A stretch of 64,000 nucleotides of DNA from CAZRCG01 sp964598565. Its GTDB lineage: Bacteria; Bdellovibrionota; UBA2394. Positions within the stretch are counted from its first letter, which is position 1; every line of letters begins with the position of its first letter. A model generated the notes under the pieces. That model did no database searches. It saw only the letters and a list, made by a program, of their open reading frames with translations, and was not told the origin of the DNA. The stretch lies in the NCBI GenBank assembly GCA_964598565.1, contig CAZRCG010000001.1, forward strand, positions 62,001-126,000, given 5' to 3'. The position numbers and the translations under genes are program-made. Shown here piece after piece: positions 50,666 through 59,389 of the stretch.

Positions 50666-51633
50666 GGAGAAATCTCAAGAACTTCTTTCAAAACGGCCTC
50701 TGCCGACTGATCACGAAACGAGCGAAGCACGAGTCGGTGCCTCAAAACATAGGGCGCGACACACTCTAGATCTTCTTCTCTCACCACAAAACGTCCTGCC
50801 AACAAAGCGCGCGATTTAGCTCCCATGATGAGCGCTTGGGAAGCGCGCGGGCCTGCTCCCAAACGAATCCTATCTTTGAGATGCTCAGGCATTCCTTCTT
50901 GCGGACGAGTGCGCCGCACCATCTGGACCGCTTTTTTTAGCACCAAATCATCCACCGGCACTTCGCGCGCCAGCGCTTGATAATCAAGCAGACTCTGCGC
51001 ATTCAAAACAGTGTCGAGCTTAGACGCCGCTTCGCTAGTCGTTCGCTTTATAATCGCCATTTCATCTGCTTCATTGGGATAATCCACGGGAATCGAAAAA
51101 AGAAATCGATCGAGCTGTGCCTCTGGAAGACTATAGGTGCCTTCCATCTCAATCGGATTCTGCGTAGCAAAAACAAAAAAAGGACTTTCTAACTCGTGAG
51201 TCATACCTGCATAAGACACTTTTCGTTCTTGCATGGCTTGAAGCAACGCCGCTTGAGTTTTGGGCGGTGTTCGATTGATTTCATCAGCGAGAATGAGTTG
51301 AGCAAAAAGAGGACCTTTACGAAACTCTAAATGGCGTCGTCCTGTTTGAGGATCTTCATGAAGAATCTCGTTGCCGATAATATCCCCCGGCACCATATCG
51401 GGTGTGAACTGAATTCTCTGAAAGTGAAGACCCAACAGATCGCCAAGCGATGAAATAAGCAGTGACTTTGCAAGCCCAGGAGCTCCGATAAAAAGACCAT
51501 GTCCATTAGAAAGCAACGACCAGAATAAGACATCAATCACCGAGTCCATTCCCACAATACTTCGATGCAGCTGCTGTCGCATCAATTCAAAATCTCGAAT
51601 ACATTCCTGCTGTCGTGTCAGAACATCTGCCAT
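50662..51633 (-). CDS. MoxR-family AAA+ ATPase
   Basis: 323 residues. Walker A is FIGAPGLAKSLLI (about 46-58), Walker B ILADEINRTPPKTQ (about 113-126), sensor 1 FATQNPIEMEGTYSLPEAQLDRF, arginine finger region and sensor 2 GAGPRASQALI, all typical of MoxR/RavA. It binds the sequence pore motifs of the clade with FTPDMVPGDIIG. It acts as a chaperone-like hexamer that remodels partners, often loading metal or assembling VWA proteins. The partner genes around it are DUF58, DUF4159 and the VWA/GATase protein. Highly conserved and certain as a family. Confidence 0.95.
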   Translation of the reverse strand: MADVLTRQQECIRDFELMRQQLHRSIVGMDSVIDVLFWSLLSNGHGLFIGAPGLAKSLLISSLGDLLGLHFQRIQFTPDMVPGDIIGNEILHEDPQTGRRHLEFRKGPLFAQLILADEINRTPPKTQAALLQAMQERKVSYAGMTHELESPFFVFATQNPIEMEGTYSLPEAQLDRFLFSIPVDYPNEADEMAIIKRTTSEAASKLDTVLNAQSLLDYQALAREVPVDDLVLKKAVQMVRRTRPQEGMPEHLKDRIRLGAGPRASQALIMGAKSRALLAGRFVVREEDLECVAPYVLRHRLVLRSFRDQSAEAVLKEVLEISP

Positions 51634-51677
51634 AACTCTATTGTTGGGAAGTCTGACAAAAAAGGCCAGAACCGCTT

Positions 51678-53042
51678 TTAAAAAAGCCTGAGTTGAAATT
51701 CGGGATTCTTAGCTCGCATTCTATCCACCGTAGGCGCCAAATCATCGATATAAGGATTGATAAAAAACGCTCTCATAAGAGCTTCCCACGCGGGCCGATG
51801 TTGATCACTTTCTAATTTGTGACGCGCCCACAGAAACCACGCCGCAGCATCTTCTGGATAATTTTCGAGATGCTTTTGCAAGACGGAAGAAGCCCTCTTT
51901 GGTTCGCCCGACTTCATAAGCCCTAACGCCATCTGGCGAGCCCAAGACGGAGGAGGCACAGGAATTTTCATAAAGGCCTTTTCCATCTCAACGACCGAGG
52001 GTTTAAAACGGCCTTGCTTAAATAATTCATATGATAACTGGCCGAAGTCTCGCGCCTCTCGATCGACTTTCTGAGATTCACTCTGAAAGGCATCTTGGCC
52101 CGAAAAATCTCTCGCATAGTACTCCACAACGCGATCTGTAGGTACTTTCACATTTTTCATGAGTATTTGAAACTCTGTTTCGAGTTGCGAGGTTCCCAAG
52201 CATGTAGCCATCGCTTTATCAATGCTGCGCTTCTCTTCAGCCCATCGAATCAAAGGCACTAAGCCGCAACGTTCTTCCAACAGCTTCACCAAAATTAAAC
52301 TTTGGGCATACGCTAGAGCGGCTTCTTCGGGATTTTTTTTGTAGGGAAACGGCTCTTTCAATGCCTCTAACGAAAGAAGCCCTTTCGAATCACGATAGCG
52401 CTTAAAGAGACCCCAATCCGCCGGCCTCAGAGTCGCCGTCTTTTGCTGAGGCCAATCTTGATAATACTGAGCCACCCCTTCATGCAGCCATATAGGAATA
52501 TGATTCATCGAAATTTCTCGAATCATATAGTGAATGTATTCGTGAACTGCTGTAACAGCCCACGAAAAGCCACTCACTAGGTTTCTGGGCGATAGAATCA
52601 TCAGTCGCTGATCAAGCGTAAGCGCTATCGTACCCGTAGCGCGAAATCGAGCGAGTGGAAGACCCGACAAAGTCGAGAAAGATTTTAGATCAGGAAATAG
52701 CTCTACCGAAACCTTAGTCTTACGCGGTGTGGGTAACGCAAATACCTGGGCCAGATCTCTGTGAGCTCGTTCTAAGTGGGATAAAAGCCCCTCCACTAAC
52801 ACTTCATCCGAGGGATGGACCCAGGATACTTGAAAATTATCGGAGTTCCTGGTTTTTACCGCGCCCCACTTGGAGTCTTTATAAAATGTCGCGTACGAGG
52901 CTAAGGAACCTGACGTCTCTGCTGAAACAGAGACAATAACACTGAGCCACACTACTACGCCCCGCAACTGGCCCCTTCTCAACAGCCCCACAAAACAGAG
53001 TTTGGCGACAGTTTCTATATACATTTTCGTCATCGATCTCAT
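51678..53042 (-). CDS. peptidase MA-like gluzincin with helical repeats
   Basis: 454 residues with a signal or membrane segment near 27-43 (VVVWLSVIVSVSA); the start may be internal. The zinc site is TAVHEYIHYMIRE (about 165-177) with a second element IWLHEGVAQYYQDW (about 183-196), giving HExxH and the downstream Glu as in gluzincins (peptidase MA family). The C-terminal half (about 300-440) is a set of TPR-like helices (LMKSGEPKRASSVLQKHLENYPEDAAAWF). It follows the DUF4175-like gene with a 4-base overlap and precedes MoxR. Likely a periplasmic envelope protease acting with the MoxR system. Confidence 0.78.
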   Translation of the reverse strand: MRSMTKMYIETVAKLCFVGLLRRGQLRGVVVWLSVIVSVSAETSGSLASYATFYKDSKWGAVKTRNSDNFQVSWVHPSDEVLVEGLLSHLERAHRDLAQVFALPTPRKTKVSVELFPDLKSFSTLSGLPLARFRATGTIALTLDQRLMILSPRNLVSGFSWAVTAVHEYIHYMIREISMNHIPIWLHEGVAQYYQDWPQQKTATLRPADWGLFKRYRDSKGLLSLEALKEPFPYKKNPEEAALAYAQSLILVKLLEERCGLVPLIRWAEEKRSIDKAMATCLGTSQLETEFQILMKNVKVPTDRVVEYYARDFSGQDAFQSESQKVDREARDFGQLSYELFKQGRFKPSVVEMEKAFMKIPVPPPSWARQMALGLMKSGEPKRASSVLQKHLENYPEDAAAWFLWARHKLESDQHRPAWEALMRAFFINPYIDDLAPTVDRMRAKNPEFQLRLF

Positions 53043-55516
53043 CGTTGAAGCAGATCCTCAAAATAACGTTCGTGACTCTTCTGATACTGAGGCTCCACCT
53101 TCTGTTGTAGAGAATCAAGAATCTTCCTTCGTCGCTCCAGCTCTCCCTGCCCTTCGTTAGGCAAGACTTCGATGCGCTGCGTCTTGCGTTCTTGAGACTG
53201 CTGCCGCTGCGCTTGGGCCTGTAACGATCGCTGCTTCTCTAAAGTCTTCTCTTGAATTTTAGTCAAGGCATCCACCACGATATGCTGCTCGGCAATGGAG
53301 TCTCTTGCTGCTCGCTTTTGTAGACTCTCTTTCGAACTCTGCATGGATGCCTGCGCTTTTTCTTCAAGACTCTGAATTTCTTCAGAACGAAAAAAGTCTC
53401 GCCACTCACTTTCTCCAAGCTGCTTTTCGAAAGCCTGTTGGGCGTTCTGAAACTCTTTCTGTAAACCCTCCTGCTCCTGAGCCAACTTTCTCGATTCTTC
53501 CGCCCATATCTCTTCTTTTTTTGGGTCAGTAGGTTTCCATGTGATTTGTCGTTCAGCTCGATCGGCTTCCATGGAGTCTTTCAACTGTTCTGACTTCTCT
53601 TTGAGAGCCTCTTGTTTCTTGCGAAGAGCCTCTAAATCTTTTTGATACTTTTGGGCTGAAGCCTGAGACGATCTATCAAAGTTATCTTTCCACTGCGAAA
53701 GCGATCGATCCATTTCTTTAGTGAGCAAGGTCATTTGATTGAGCAAGCTCTCAAGCTCTTTGAGGGCTGATGCAGAATCTCCGCTTTCAATTTGCTTTTG
53801 AATTTCTTCAATGCGGGACTGCAGAGATTCACTTTCTTCAAGCTGATTCTGCAAAGCTTCTTGATTGATCATATCATCCGTAGGACCGGCAGGGAGGGAC
53901 TGGATTTTCTTCTGAAGCTCTTCAATTTTTTCGGCGATCGACTTAAATGCTTGCTTTAGTTGATTTGAATCTGCGGGCAGCTCTCCGTTTTTTAATCGAT
54001 CTAAAAGCAATTGAAGGCCAGCCTGGCTAGATACAAGGTCTTCTTGAGCCGATTCAAGATCACCCACACTCTCTTGAAACAGAAGCGATAACCCATAGAG
54101 AATTTGCCGTTCGGTGCGTCGAATCAGGGCAGGCGTTCTTGTAGAGTTAGAAATTTCTTTTTCAATGCGTTTGGCAAGTTTCTGTAATTCATTAAAATAG
54201 GCGACAATAAGAGCCGCATTCTCTTCACTTTCAGCCGGCAAGCCATATTCGATAGCTTTTAAATTACGAAGCAGCCGACTCTCGTCGCTGACCCCCATAT
54301 GCACCTCAATAAGATCTCCTAAAATATGAACCCAAGAATCCACCACACTACGAAGAACGATCGCACGCTCCTTCTTTAGTTCGTCGTCATCGACAAAGTG
54401 AATTTCGATAGACGATGATTCACTTGAGCCTTGGCGGTCGAAAAGTCTCACGACATAGTGATAGAGCCCTGCTTTGGCGTCTTGCCACTCCATTTGCCAT
54501 TCGGCTTTGAAGTCAGCAGATGCATGATTCCAAGTCTTAAGAATATTTTCTGCTTGATCACTATTTCGTTCAATGAATTCAACTTTTAAGATTTCAAGAT
54601 CATCCGAACCAGTCGCTTTGAAGCGAAGATTCTTTAGGGAACGCACCTTCAGTTTAAGGTCAGGCAAAAACTCCCCTTTTGCATTTGCCAACAATACCGA
54701 CCGAGGCCTTTCGTCGTTGAGAACCCGCATCGGCAAGAACTCGCTTCGTCTCAACCATGAACCGACAGCCGCTTCTTGCTGCTTCTGAGGTTCCCATTCA
54801 CAAAAAGCATCACAGACGCTTGCCACAATTTCTGACGGCGAGCGAAGAAAGAGCAAGGCCCGCTCACGACCTAAATCAGGCGCTGCGATGCGAACTCGAG
54901 CACCTTCCACCACAGTCCACGAGCCTCCCATCGCTTGCCATTCAGATTCTTTCAAAGGTCGCAAGACCTCCCACGATTCTGTAGGTATGATTAAAGAGGC
55001 GTTAGGAATCGACCACTGATACGATCGTGCCGCAAAAGTTGAAATGGCGGCACACAAAAAAAGTAAATATTGAAGATAAAAGGAGCCCGTCGGTTTAAGA
55101 GCCGCTACCCAGGTGCTCGATGCCAGTCTTTGATGATGAGCCCTTAACCAATCGGCCTGATCAACCGTCGAATTCTCATCTTGAAAGTAAGCCGCGCTTC
55201 GAAGTTCCCCTCTGACGACATGAGAGACATTCGACTCTCGTTCGACTTGGTCGGCAATCTGCCAGAGCCTGACGCGGCGAGCTCGCCTGCGAAATAACTC
55301 CACAAGCATACCCGCTGCCACGGCATAAGAAACCACGAAGGCAATGGTTACCCACGGTAAAAAATTATAGGTCCACAATTGATTGGCAATATGAAGCCAT
55401 TGCCAAAGCGTCCAAAACGAAAACGCAAGAGCGACAGCTGAGATACAGCCCTCAACGGCAAGGTAGGCCAGCCAACGCTTCTTCTGCAGAAGCAGATATC
55501 GCTCTAAAGGGAACAC
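53039..55516 (-). CDS. DUF4175-like membrane coiled-coil protein
   Basis: 825 residues from GTG. Three N-terminal membrane helices (about 18-38, 50-72, 148-165) are followed by a beta-rich region (about 170-380) in the DUF4175 style with PRSVLLANAKGEFLPDLKLKVR, then about 350 residues of Gln-, Glu-, Lys- and Ser-rich coiled coil (for example AEEWAEE-like and LEEKAQASMQSSKESLQKRAARD). It is the first gene of the operon and precedes the gluzincin with a 4-base overlap. Such proteins occur in MoxR operons of alphaproteobacteria and bacteroidetes. Probably a periplasmic spacer or complex scaffold. Confidence 0.7.
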   Translation of the reverse strand: MFPLERYLLLQKKRWLAYLAVEGCISAVALAFSFWTLWQWLHIANQLWTYNFLPWVTIAFVVSYAVAAGMLVELFRRRARRVRLWQIADQVERESNVSHVVRGELRSAAYFQDENSTVDQADWLRAHHQRLASSTWVAALKPTGSFYLQYLLFLCAAISTFAARSYQWSIPNASLIIPTESWEVLRPLKESEWQAMGGSWTVVEGARVRIAAPDLGRERALLFLRSPSEIVASVCDAFCEWEPQKQQEAAVGSWLRRSEFLPMRVLNDERPRSVLLANAKGEFLPDLKLKVRSLKNLRFKATGSDDLEILKVEFIERNSDQAENILKTWNHASADFKAEWQMEWQDAKAGLYHYVVRLFDRQGSSESSSIEIHFVDDDELKKERAIVLRSVVDSWVHILGDLIEVHMGVSDESRLLRNLKAIEYGLPAESEENAALIVAYFNELQKLAKRIEKEISNSTRTPALIRRTERQILYGLSLLFQESVGDLESAQEDLVSSQAGLQLLLDRLKNGELPADSNQLKQAFKSIAEKIEELQKKIQSLPAGPTDDMINQEALQNQLEESESLQSRIEEIQKQIESGDSASALKELESLLNQMTLLTKEMDRSLSQWKDNFDRSSQASAQKYQKDLEALRKKQEALKEKSEQLKDSMEADRAERQITWKPTDPKKEEIWAEESRKLAQEQEGLQKEFQNAQQAFEKQLGESEWRDFFRSEEIQSLEEKAQASMQSSKESLQKRAARDSIAEQHIVVDALTKIQEKTLEKQRSLQAQAQRQQSQERKTQRIEVLPNEGQGELERRRKILDSLQQKVEPQYQKSHERYFEDLLQR

Positions 55517-55547
55517 CTTTTCATTATAAGCGAGCTCTCACAAGCTG

Positions 55548-55597
55548 CCCCCGGAAATCAGGTTTTATTCTATAAAAATAAAACCTGATACCGGGGG
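55548..55597. terminator. 50-nt two-tier hairpin between the MoxR operon and a small peptide gene
   Basis: Inner stem: ATCAGGTTTTATT (55557-55569) pairs perfectly with AATAAAACCTGAT (55577-55589), 7-base loop. Outer stem: CCCCCGG (55548-55554) pairs with CCGGGGG (55591-55597). The small gene ends 30 bases away on the minus strand. It lies upstream of the DUF4175-like start, so it may be a terminator or attenuator that gates read-through into the MoxR operon. Confidence 0.6.
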
Positions 55598-55626
55598 GGC
55601 CCACCATATAAAAAAATTCTATGGAG

Positions 55627-55755
55627 CTACTCTTCGAGGGTACAGCTAACTGTCTCACCCGAATCGGATGTTTCCTCACAAGGTATGATCGACCTTTCCC
55701 ACGGCGTCGAAAGGCTAAACATACCTACAAACAGAAACGTTATAACGGCTTTCAT
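55627..55755 (-). CDS. 42-residue secreted peptide
   Basis: A short frame with a strong GGGAGG ribosome site 6 bases before ATG 55755. MKAVITFLFVGMFSLSTPW is a clear signal peptide; the mature part of about 23 residues has two cysteines (SIIPCEE and VSCTLEE) and is strongly acidic. It would be exported, with one disulfide, like a tiny envelope or secreted factor. No family recognised. It is followed on its strand by the large hairpin at 55548-55597 and then by the MoxR operon, so it could share regulation with it. Confidence 0.6.
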   Translation of the reverse strand: MKAVITFLFVGMFSLSTPWERSIIPCEETSDSGETVSCTLEE

Positions 55756-55901
55756 AGGGACCTCCCAAATACGTTCAATCCATCGCATGCCTAATATCTC
55801 CTACTGAAATATCAGGTGCTAACATCAGTTTAATGCATTGCATCAAAGTGCATAGCCCCCACACTAACCTATTAAAATTAATGAATTATTTTATATCCCA
55901 T

Positions 55902-55928
55902 GCACGTAACTTTAGTTACACATCGTGC
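55902..55928 (-). terminator. hairpin at the TPR gene stop codon
   Basis: GTAACT (55906-55911) pairs with AGTTAC (55914-55919) with a 2-base loop; GCAC (55902-55905) also pairs with GTGC (55925-55928) around a bulge. The minus-strand stop codon at 55916-55918 lies in one arm. No clear U-run. Confidence 0.4.
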
Positions 55929-56371
55929 AGAACTAGGCTTTGCGCCTGTACGAAGTCGCGATCGAAATGCATCGCTCGCTCGAGGTATTCAGCGGCGTCG
56001 AGTCGTCGACCGAGCTGCTGAAGAGAGCGCCCAAGAAAATACAGCGCACGAGCATTGTCCGGCTCCCAAAAGACGGCCTTACGAAGCGCTTCATAGGCCG
56101 TAATCCATTGTTTCTGAGCCATCAATATTTCGCCCTTAATCATCCAATAGACGCCATTTTCGGGTCTTAAAGTGATGCCCTGCTCGATATCGCTTAAGGC
56201 AAGATCCCATTTCTGTAGACGCATTCGCACGTAAGCGCGATGAAGAAGCCCCTCCGCATGAGCCGCATTCGTTTGCAGGAGTGCCGATAATGCCTCTTCG
56301 GCCCTGGGCCACTCGTAAATATCCATAAATTTCTGAGCCTCGCGAAACAACGACCGGTCTTTCATTCCCAT
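55916..56371 (-). CDS. TPR protein
   Basis: 151 residues almost wholly made of TPR units: AQKFMDIYEWPRAEEALSAL, AYVRMRLQKWDLALSDIEQG, GEILMAQKQWITAYEALRKA and LGRSLQQLGRRLDAAEYLERA, that is four repeats. No signal peptide or extra domain. It likely acts as an adaptor. Divergent from def (53 bp) and downstream-facing to the small peptide gene. Targets unknown. Confidence 0.85.
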   Translation of the reverse strand: MGMKDRSLFREAQKFMDIYEWPRAEEALSALLQTNAAHAEGLLHRAYVRMRLQKWDLALSDIEQGITLRPENGVYWMIKGEILMAQKQWITAYEALRKAVFWEPDNARALYFLGRSLQQLGRRLDAAEYLERAMHFDRDFVQAQSLVLHDV

Positions 56372-56424
56372 AGGGCCATTGTCGACAAATGAGTTCTAAA
56401 GCGCAATTATGATATAAGAAGCTT

Positions 56425-56955
56425 ATGGCACTACTACCTATCATTGAGTACCCCCATCCGACTTTGGCAAAAGTGGCGCGCGAGGTGGACCGATCCGAAA
56501 TTGACAACGCCATGCGTCAATTTATTCACAGCATGATTGAAACCATGCTCGAAGCGCCGGGTGTTGGGCTGGCCGCTCCTCAAGTTAACGTTTCGAAACG
56601 TATTATTGTCGTCGATGTGAGTAGCCGTTACGAAGGGCGCGCTCCCTTTGCCCTTATCAATCCTTTTATTTTGGAGCGGTCAGGAAGAACCACTTTTGAT
56701 GAAGGCTGCCTGAGTCTTCCTGACTTTCAAGAAACCATTGAGCGCTCTAAAAAAATTCGAGTGCGCTATATCGACGAGCAAGGCAAAGACTGTGAAATTG
56801 AAGATGAGGATTTTTTATCGATCGTCGTTCAACACGAGATCGACCACCTCGACGGCATCGTGGCCGCCGATCGCGTGAGCCCGATGAAACGCATGATGTA
56901 CTTGAAAAAACTTAAGAAGCGCGAAACGGCGTCTGGAGATCGAGTCAACCTTTGA
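56425..56955 (+). CDS. def: peptide deformylase
   Basis: 176 residues. All three deformylase motifs are present: GVGLAAPQVN (about 47-56), EGCLSLP with the metal-binding Cys (about 92-98), and QHEIDHLDG with HExxH (about 135-143). It removes formyl groups from new proteins, using iron. fmt follows with a 4-base overlap (ATG..TGA), the conserved def-fmt pair. Normal length, no extra features. Confidence 0.97.
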   Translation: MALLPIIEYPHPTLAKVAREVDRSEIDNAMRQFIHSMIETMLEAPGVGLAAPQVNVSKRIIVVDVSSRYEGRAPFALINPFILERSGRTTFDEGCLSLPDFQETIERSKKIRVRYIDEQGKDCEIEDEDFLSIVVQHEIDHLDGIVAADRVSPMKRMMYLKKLKKRETASGDRVNL

Positions 56956-57893
56956 AACCCTCTGTCATTTTCATGGGAACTCCAGAATTTGCCGTTCCCT
57001 CGCTAGAAGCCCTCATCAAGGAAAATTTTTCTATTAAATTGGTGGTGACTCAGCCCGATCGACCCGCAGGACGTGGACAAAGAGTTCAAGCACCAAGCGT
57101 AAAGACCGTCGCGCAGGCGCATCAAATTCCTGTATATCAACCCACCTCACTACGCAGCACTGAGGCTCAAGAAATTCTATTTCAGCACCCCTGTGATTTT
57201 CTGGTGGTCGCCGCATTTGGTCAAATTCTGCCCAAAGCTGTACTGGATTTTCCGCGCGTGGCACCGCTGAATGTTCATGCCTCACTTCTACCGGCCTATC
57301 GAGGCGCTGCGCCCATTGCTCGTTCGATTCTTGAAGGAGAAGTCAAAACTGGAATTACAATACAGTGGATGATTGAGGCCCTTGACCAAGGGGACATTCT
57401 TACCCAAATTCCAACGGCGATTCACGAAGACGATACGGCGCAAACACTGCATGACCGACTTAAGTTCGTTGGCGCTCAAGCGTTACTCGAGTGTCTTTCG
57501 CTCTTTGATCGCAAACAAATTGTGAGACGATCTCAAGATTCGCGCATCGGCTCCTATGCTCCCAAACTACGAAAGGATGAGTCTAAACTGCTCTTCGATG
57601 AGAACGCTTTCCATGTGCATCGGCAAATTATGGGCCTGAATCCTTGGCCTGTAGCTGAGTGCCGCCTGGCCGGGAAAGTTCTTCGTGTATTTAAAAGCCG
57701 CTTTTTTCCTCGCGATCACCACTCGGCTCCAGGTACCGTGGTCGATATAAGTGACGGAGCGATTGTGGTGGCATGTCGAGACGGTTGTGTGGGACTTATG
57801 GAACTTCAACTTGAAAGCCGTAAGCGCCTCAGTGCCGACGAGTTTTTGAGAGGACATCCTATTCCAAAGGGGTTAATTTTGGGCGACGTATGA
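56952..57893 (+). CDS. fmt: methionyl-tRNA formyltransferase
   Basis: 313 residues, normal for Fmt. N-terminal Rossmann domain: VIFMGTPEFAVPSLEAL, VVTQPDRPAGRGQ, and the catalytic segment NVHASLLPAYRGAAPI (about 107-122) with Asn and His; GITIQWMIEALDQGDIL follows with the catalytic Asp. The C-terminal OB-like tRNA-binding domain starts near 210. It formylates initiator methionyl-tRNA with 10-formyl-THF. Overlaps def at its start and rpe at its end by 4 bases, one operon. Confidence 0.96.
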   Translation: MKPSVIFMGTPEFAVPSLEALIKENFSIKLVVTQPDRPAGRGQRVQAPSVKTVAQAHQIPVYQPTSLRSTEAQEILFQHPCDFLVVAAFGQILPKAVLDFPRVAPLNVHASLLPAYRGAAPIARSILEGEVKTGITIQWMIEALDQGDILTQIPTAIHEDDTAQTLHDRLKFVGAQALLECLSLFDRKQIVRRSQDSRIGSYAPKLRKDESKLLFDENAFHVHRQIMGLNPWPVAECRLAGKVLRVFKSRFFPRDHHSAPGTVVDISDGAIVVACRDGCVGLMELQLESRKRLSADEFLRGHPIPKGLILGDV

Positions 57894-58585
57894 AACATTT
57901 TGGTGACCGAAATCTTAAAATTGCGCCGAGTATTTTATCGGCAGACTTTGCCAATCTTGAGTCTGAGGTATCTCAGCTTGATCCGTCGTTAGCCGATCTG
58001 CTTCATGTGGATGTGATGGATGGGCGCTTCGTTCCCAATATCACCATTGGGCCAGTTGTTGTTTCTGCTTTAAAAAAAGTAACATCCATCCCCTTAGATG
58101 TGCATCTGATGATCGTCGAGCCCGAAAAGTATATCGACGCGTTTGCCAAAGCGGGCGCTAGCATTTTAACGGTCCATGCCGAGGCCTGCCCTCACTTGCA
58201 ACGCACGTTGACTTGGATTCGACAACTCGGCCTGAAGGCCGGAGTCTCGCTCAATCCGTCGACGTCCCTCAGCGCCTTGGAGCATCTATTGCCCGACGTC
58301 GACCTCATCCTTTTGATGACGGTGAATCCCGGTTTTGGCGGGCAACGCTTCATCCCTCAAATGAAGGATAAAATTAAGGCCTGCCGCAAAATGATAGAGG
58401 GCTATCCTATAGAACTCGAGGTGGATGGCGGCATTAAGCTCGATAATATTGACGAGATGGCCCGCCTCGGAGCCTCTATTTTTGTTTCAGGGAGCGCCAT
58501 TTTCGAGAAAACTCCCTACAACGAGACGCTCCAAAGAATGAGAGAAAAACTGCGTCGTTCCCACTTAAAACCGATGATGGTGTAG
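57890..58585 (+). CDS. rpe: ribulose-phosphate 3-epimerase
   Basis: 231 residues with the TIM-barrel marks of Rpe: KIAPSILSADFANLESEV (catalytic Asp on ILSADF), LHVDVMDGRFVPNITIGP (metal His/Asp), LDVHLMIVEPEKYID, LLMTVNPGFGGQRFI and VDGGIKLDNI with the second catalytic Asp. It interconverts ribulose-5-phosphate and xylulose-5-phosphate in the pentose phosphate path. It begins with ATG inside the fmt stop (ATGA), sharing the operon. The C-terminal 10 residues are extra. Confidence 0.96.
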   Translation: MKHFGDRNLKIAPSILSADFANLESEVSQLDPSLADLLHVDVMDGRFVPNITIGPVVVSALKKVTSIPLDVHLMIVEPEKYIDAFAKAGASILTVHAEACPHLQRTLTWIRQLGLKAGVSLNPSTSLSALEHLLPDVDLILLMTVNPGFGGQRFIPQMKDKIKACRKMIEGYPIELEVDGGIKLDNIDEMARLGASIFVSGSAIFEKTPYNETLQRMREKLRRSHLKPMMV

Positions 58586-58655
58586 AGCCCATCCAAAAAC
58601 GGTGGAATGTGACGATGATGATCAAGTAGTGAACGTTTGGCGACAGTCCCTTCAT

Positions 58656-58695
58656 AGAACTCGATTCCCAGCCCCCTTGCTCCAAATTGAGTTCT
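58656..58695 (+). terminator. 11-bp hairpin downstream of rpe
   Basis: AGAACTCGATT (58656-58666) pairs with AATTGAGTTCT (58685-58695) with one G-U, leaving an 18-base C-rich loop. It lies about 70 bases past the rpe stop and 19 bases before the outer-membrane gene start. No U-run follows, so it might be an attenuator or ribosome-site control element. Confidence 0.4.
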
Positions 58696-58714
58696 TCGAT
58701 AGAAGCCGGGCACG

Positions 58715-59389
58715 ATGTCAGACTTACGCCATACATCGAGCTTTTGCCACCGGGCTATTGCGAGAATTACAGTACCGTTATTCGGGCTTATAAGCCTTAG
58801 TCTGGGCAGCGCGTCCCATGCCAGCCCCTACGGTGAACTATACATTGTAGAAAAGAGGCCTGCCGGCAAAAGTTTTGAATTAGGCGCCTCTTATATTACG
58901 AACCTCTCGAATACCTTCGTGAGCTCACACGGGTTGCGCCTGTCTTCACATCTTTATCTGAATCACTTTGTCGGACTAGGAGCGACGGCCGTCATTCCCT
59001 CATCGAAGGGCACGTCGGTTTCGAAAGATCTTTTAGACTTAGAAACCGCTGATATCCACTCTGAAATAGTCGCTACAGACTATGCCGCTTTCGGCACCGT
59101 TTCTCTTCTTCCCTTTGTGGGACGCTGGAATTTTTTAAACTTAGCTCAGCTAACGAGCAAAATTTCTTTAGAAGTCGGAGCGGGTGTACTGGCGACTTAC
59201 ACTCTAAGAACCAAGCAATCACATAACTATCTAAGCTATACCTGGAGCGTCAGCCATAGTGTCGAAGTCTTCAAACCGATTTATTTTGTATCGGGGATTT
59301 CAGGAGATCGATTTGACCGACATCTTCATTTGGGACTTCAAATCGAAATACCCATGAACCAAAGCGCACCCTCGCTTTCGAAGCTTTGA
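58715..59389 (+). CDS. outer-membrane beta-barrel protein
   Basis: 224 residues. A long N-terminal lead with a hydrophobic stretch (about 19-33) and a signal site near ASHA-SPYGE (about 36). The rest alternates in the beta-barrel pattern (YITNLSNTFVSSHGLRLSSHLYLNHFVGLGATAV, ending FDRHLHLGLQIEI, broken by charged turns). It matches the outer-membrane barrel families common in Bdellovibrio-like genomes in design, though I cannot name one. The end overlaps the next lipoprotein-like gene by 4 bases, so both are likely in one transcript and may work together in the envelope. Confidence 0.7.
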   Translation: MSDLRHTSSFCHRAIARITVPLFGLISLSLGSASHASPYGELYIVEKRPAGKSFELGASYITNLSNTFVSSHGLRLSSHLYLNHFVGLGATAVIPSSKGTSVSKDLLDLETADIHSEIVATDYAAFGTVSLLPFVGRWNFLNLAQLTSKISLEVGAGVLATYTLRTKQSHNYLSYTWSVSHSVEVFKPIYFVSGISGDRFDRHLHLGLQIEIPMNQSAPSLSKL

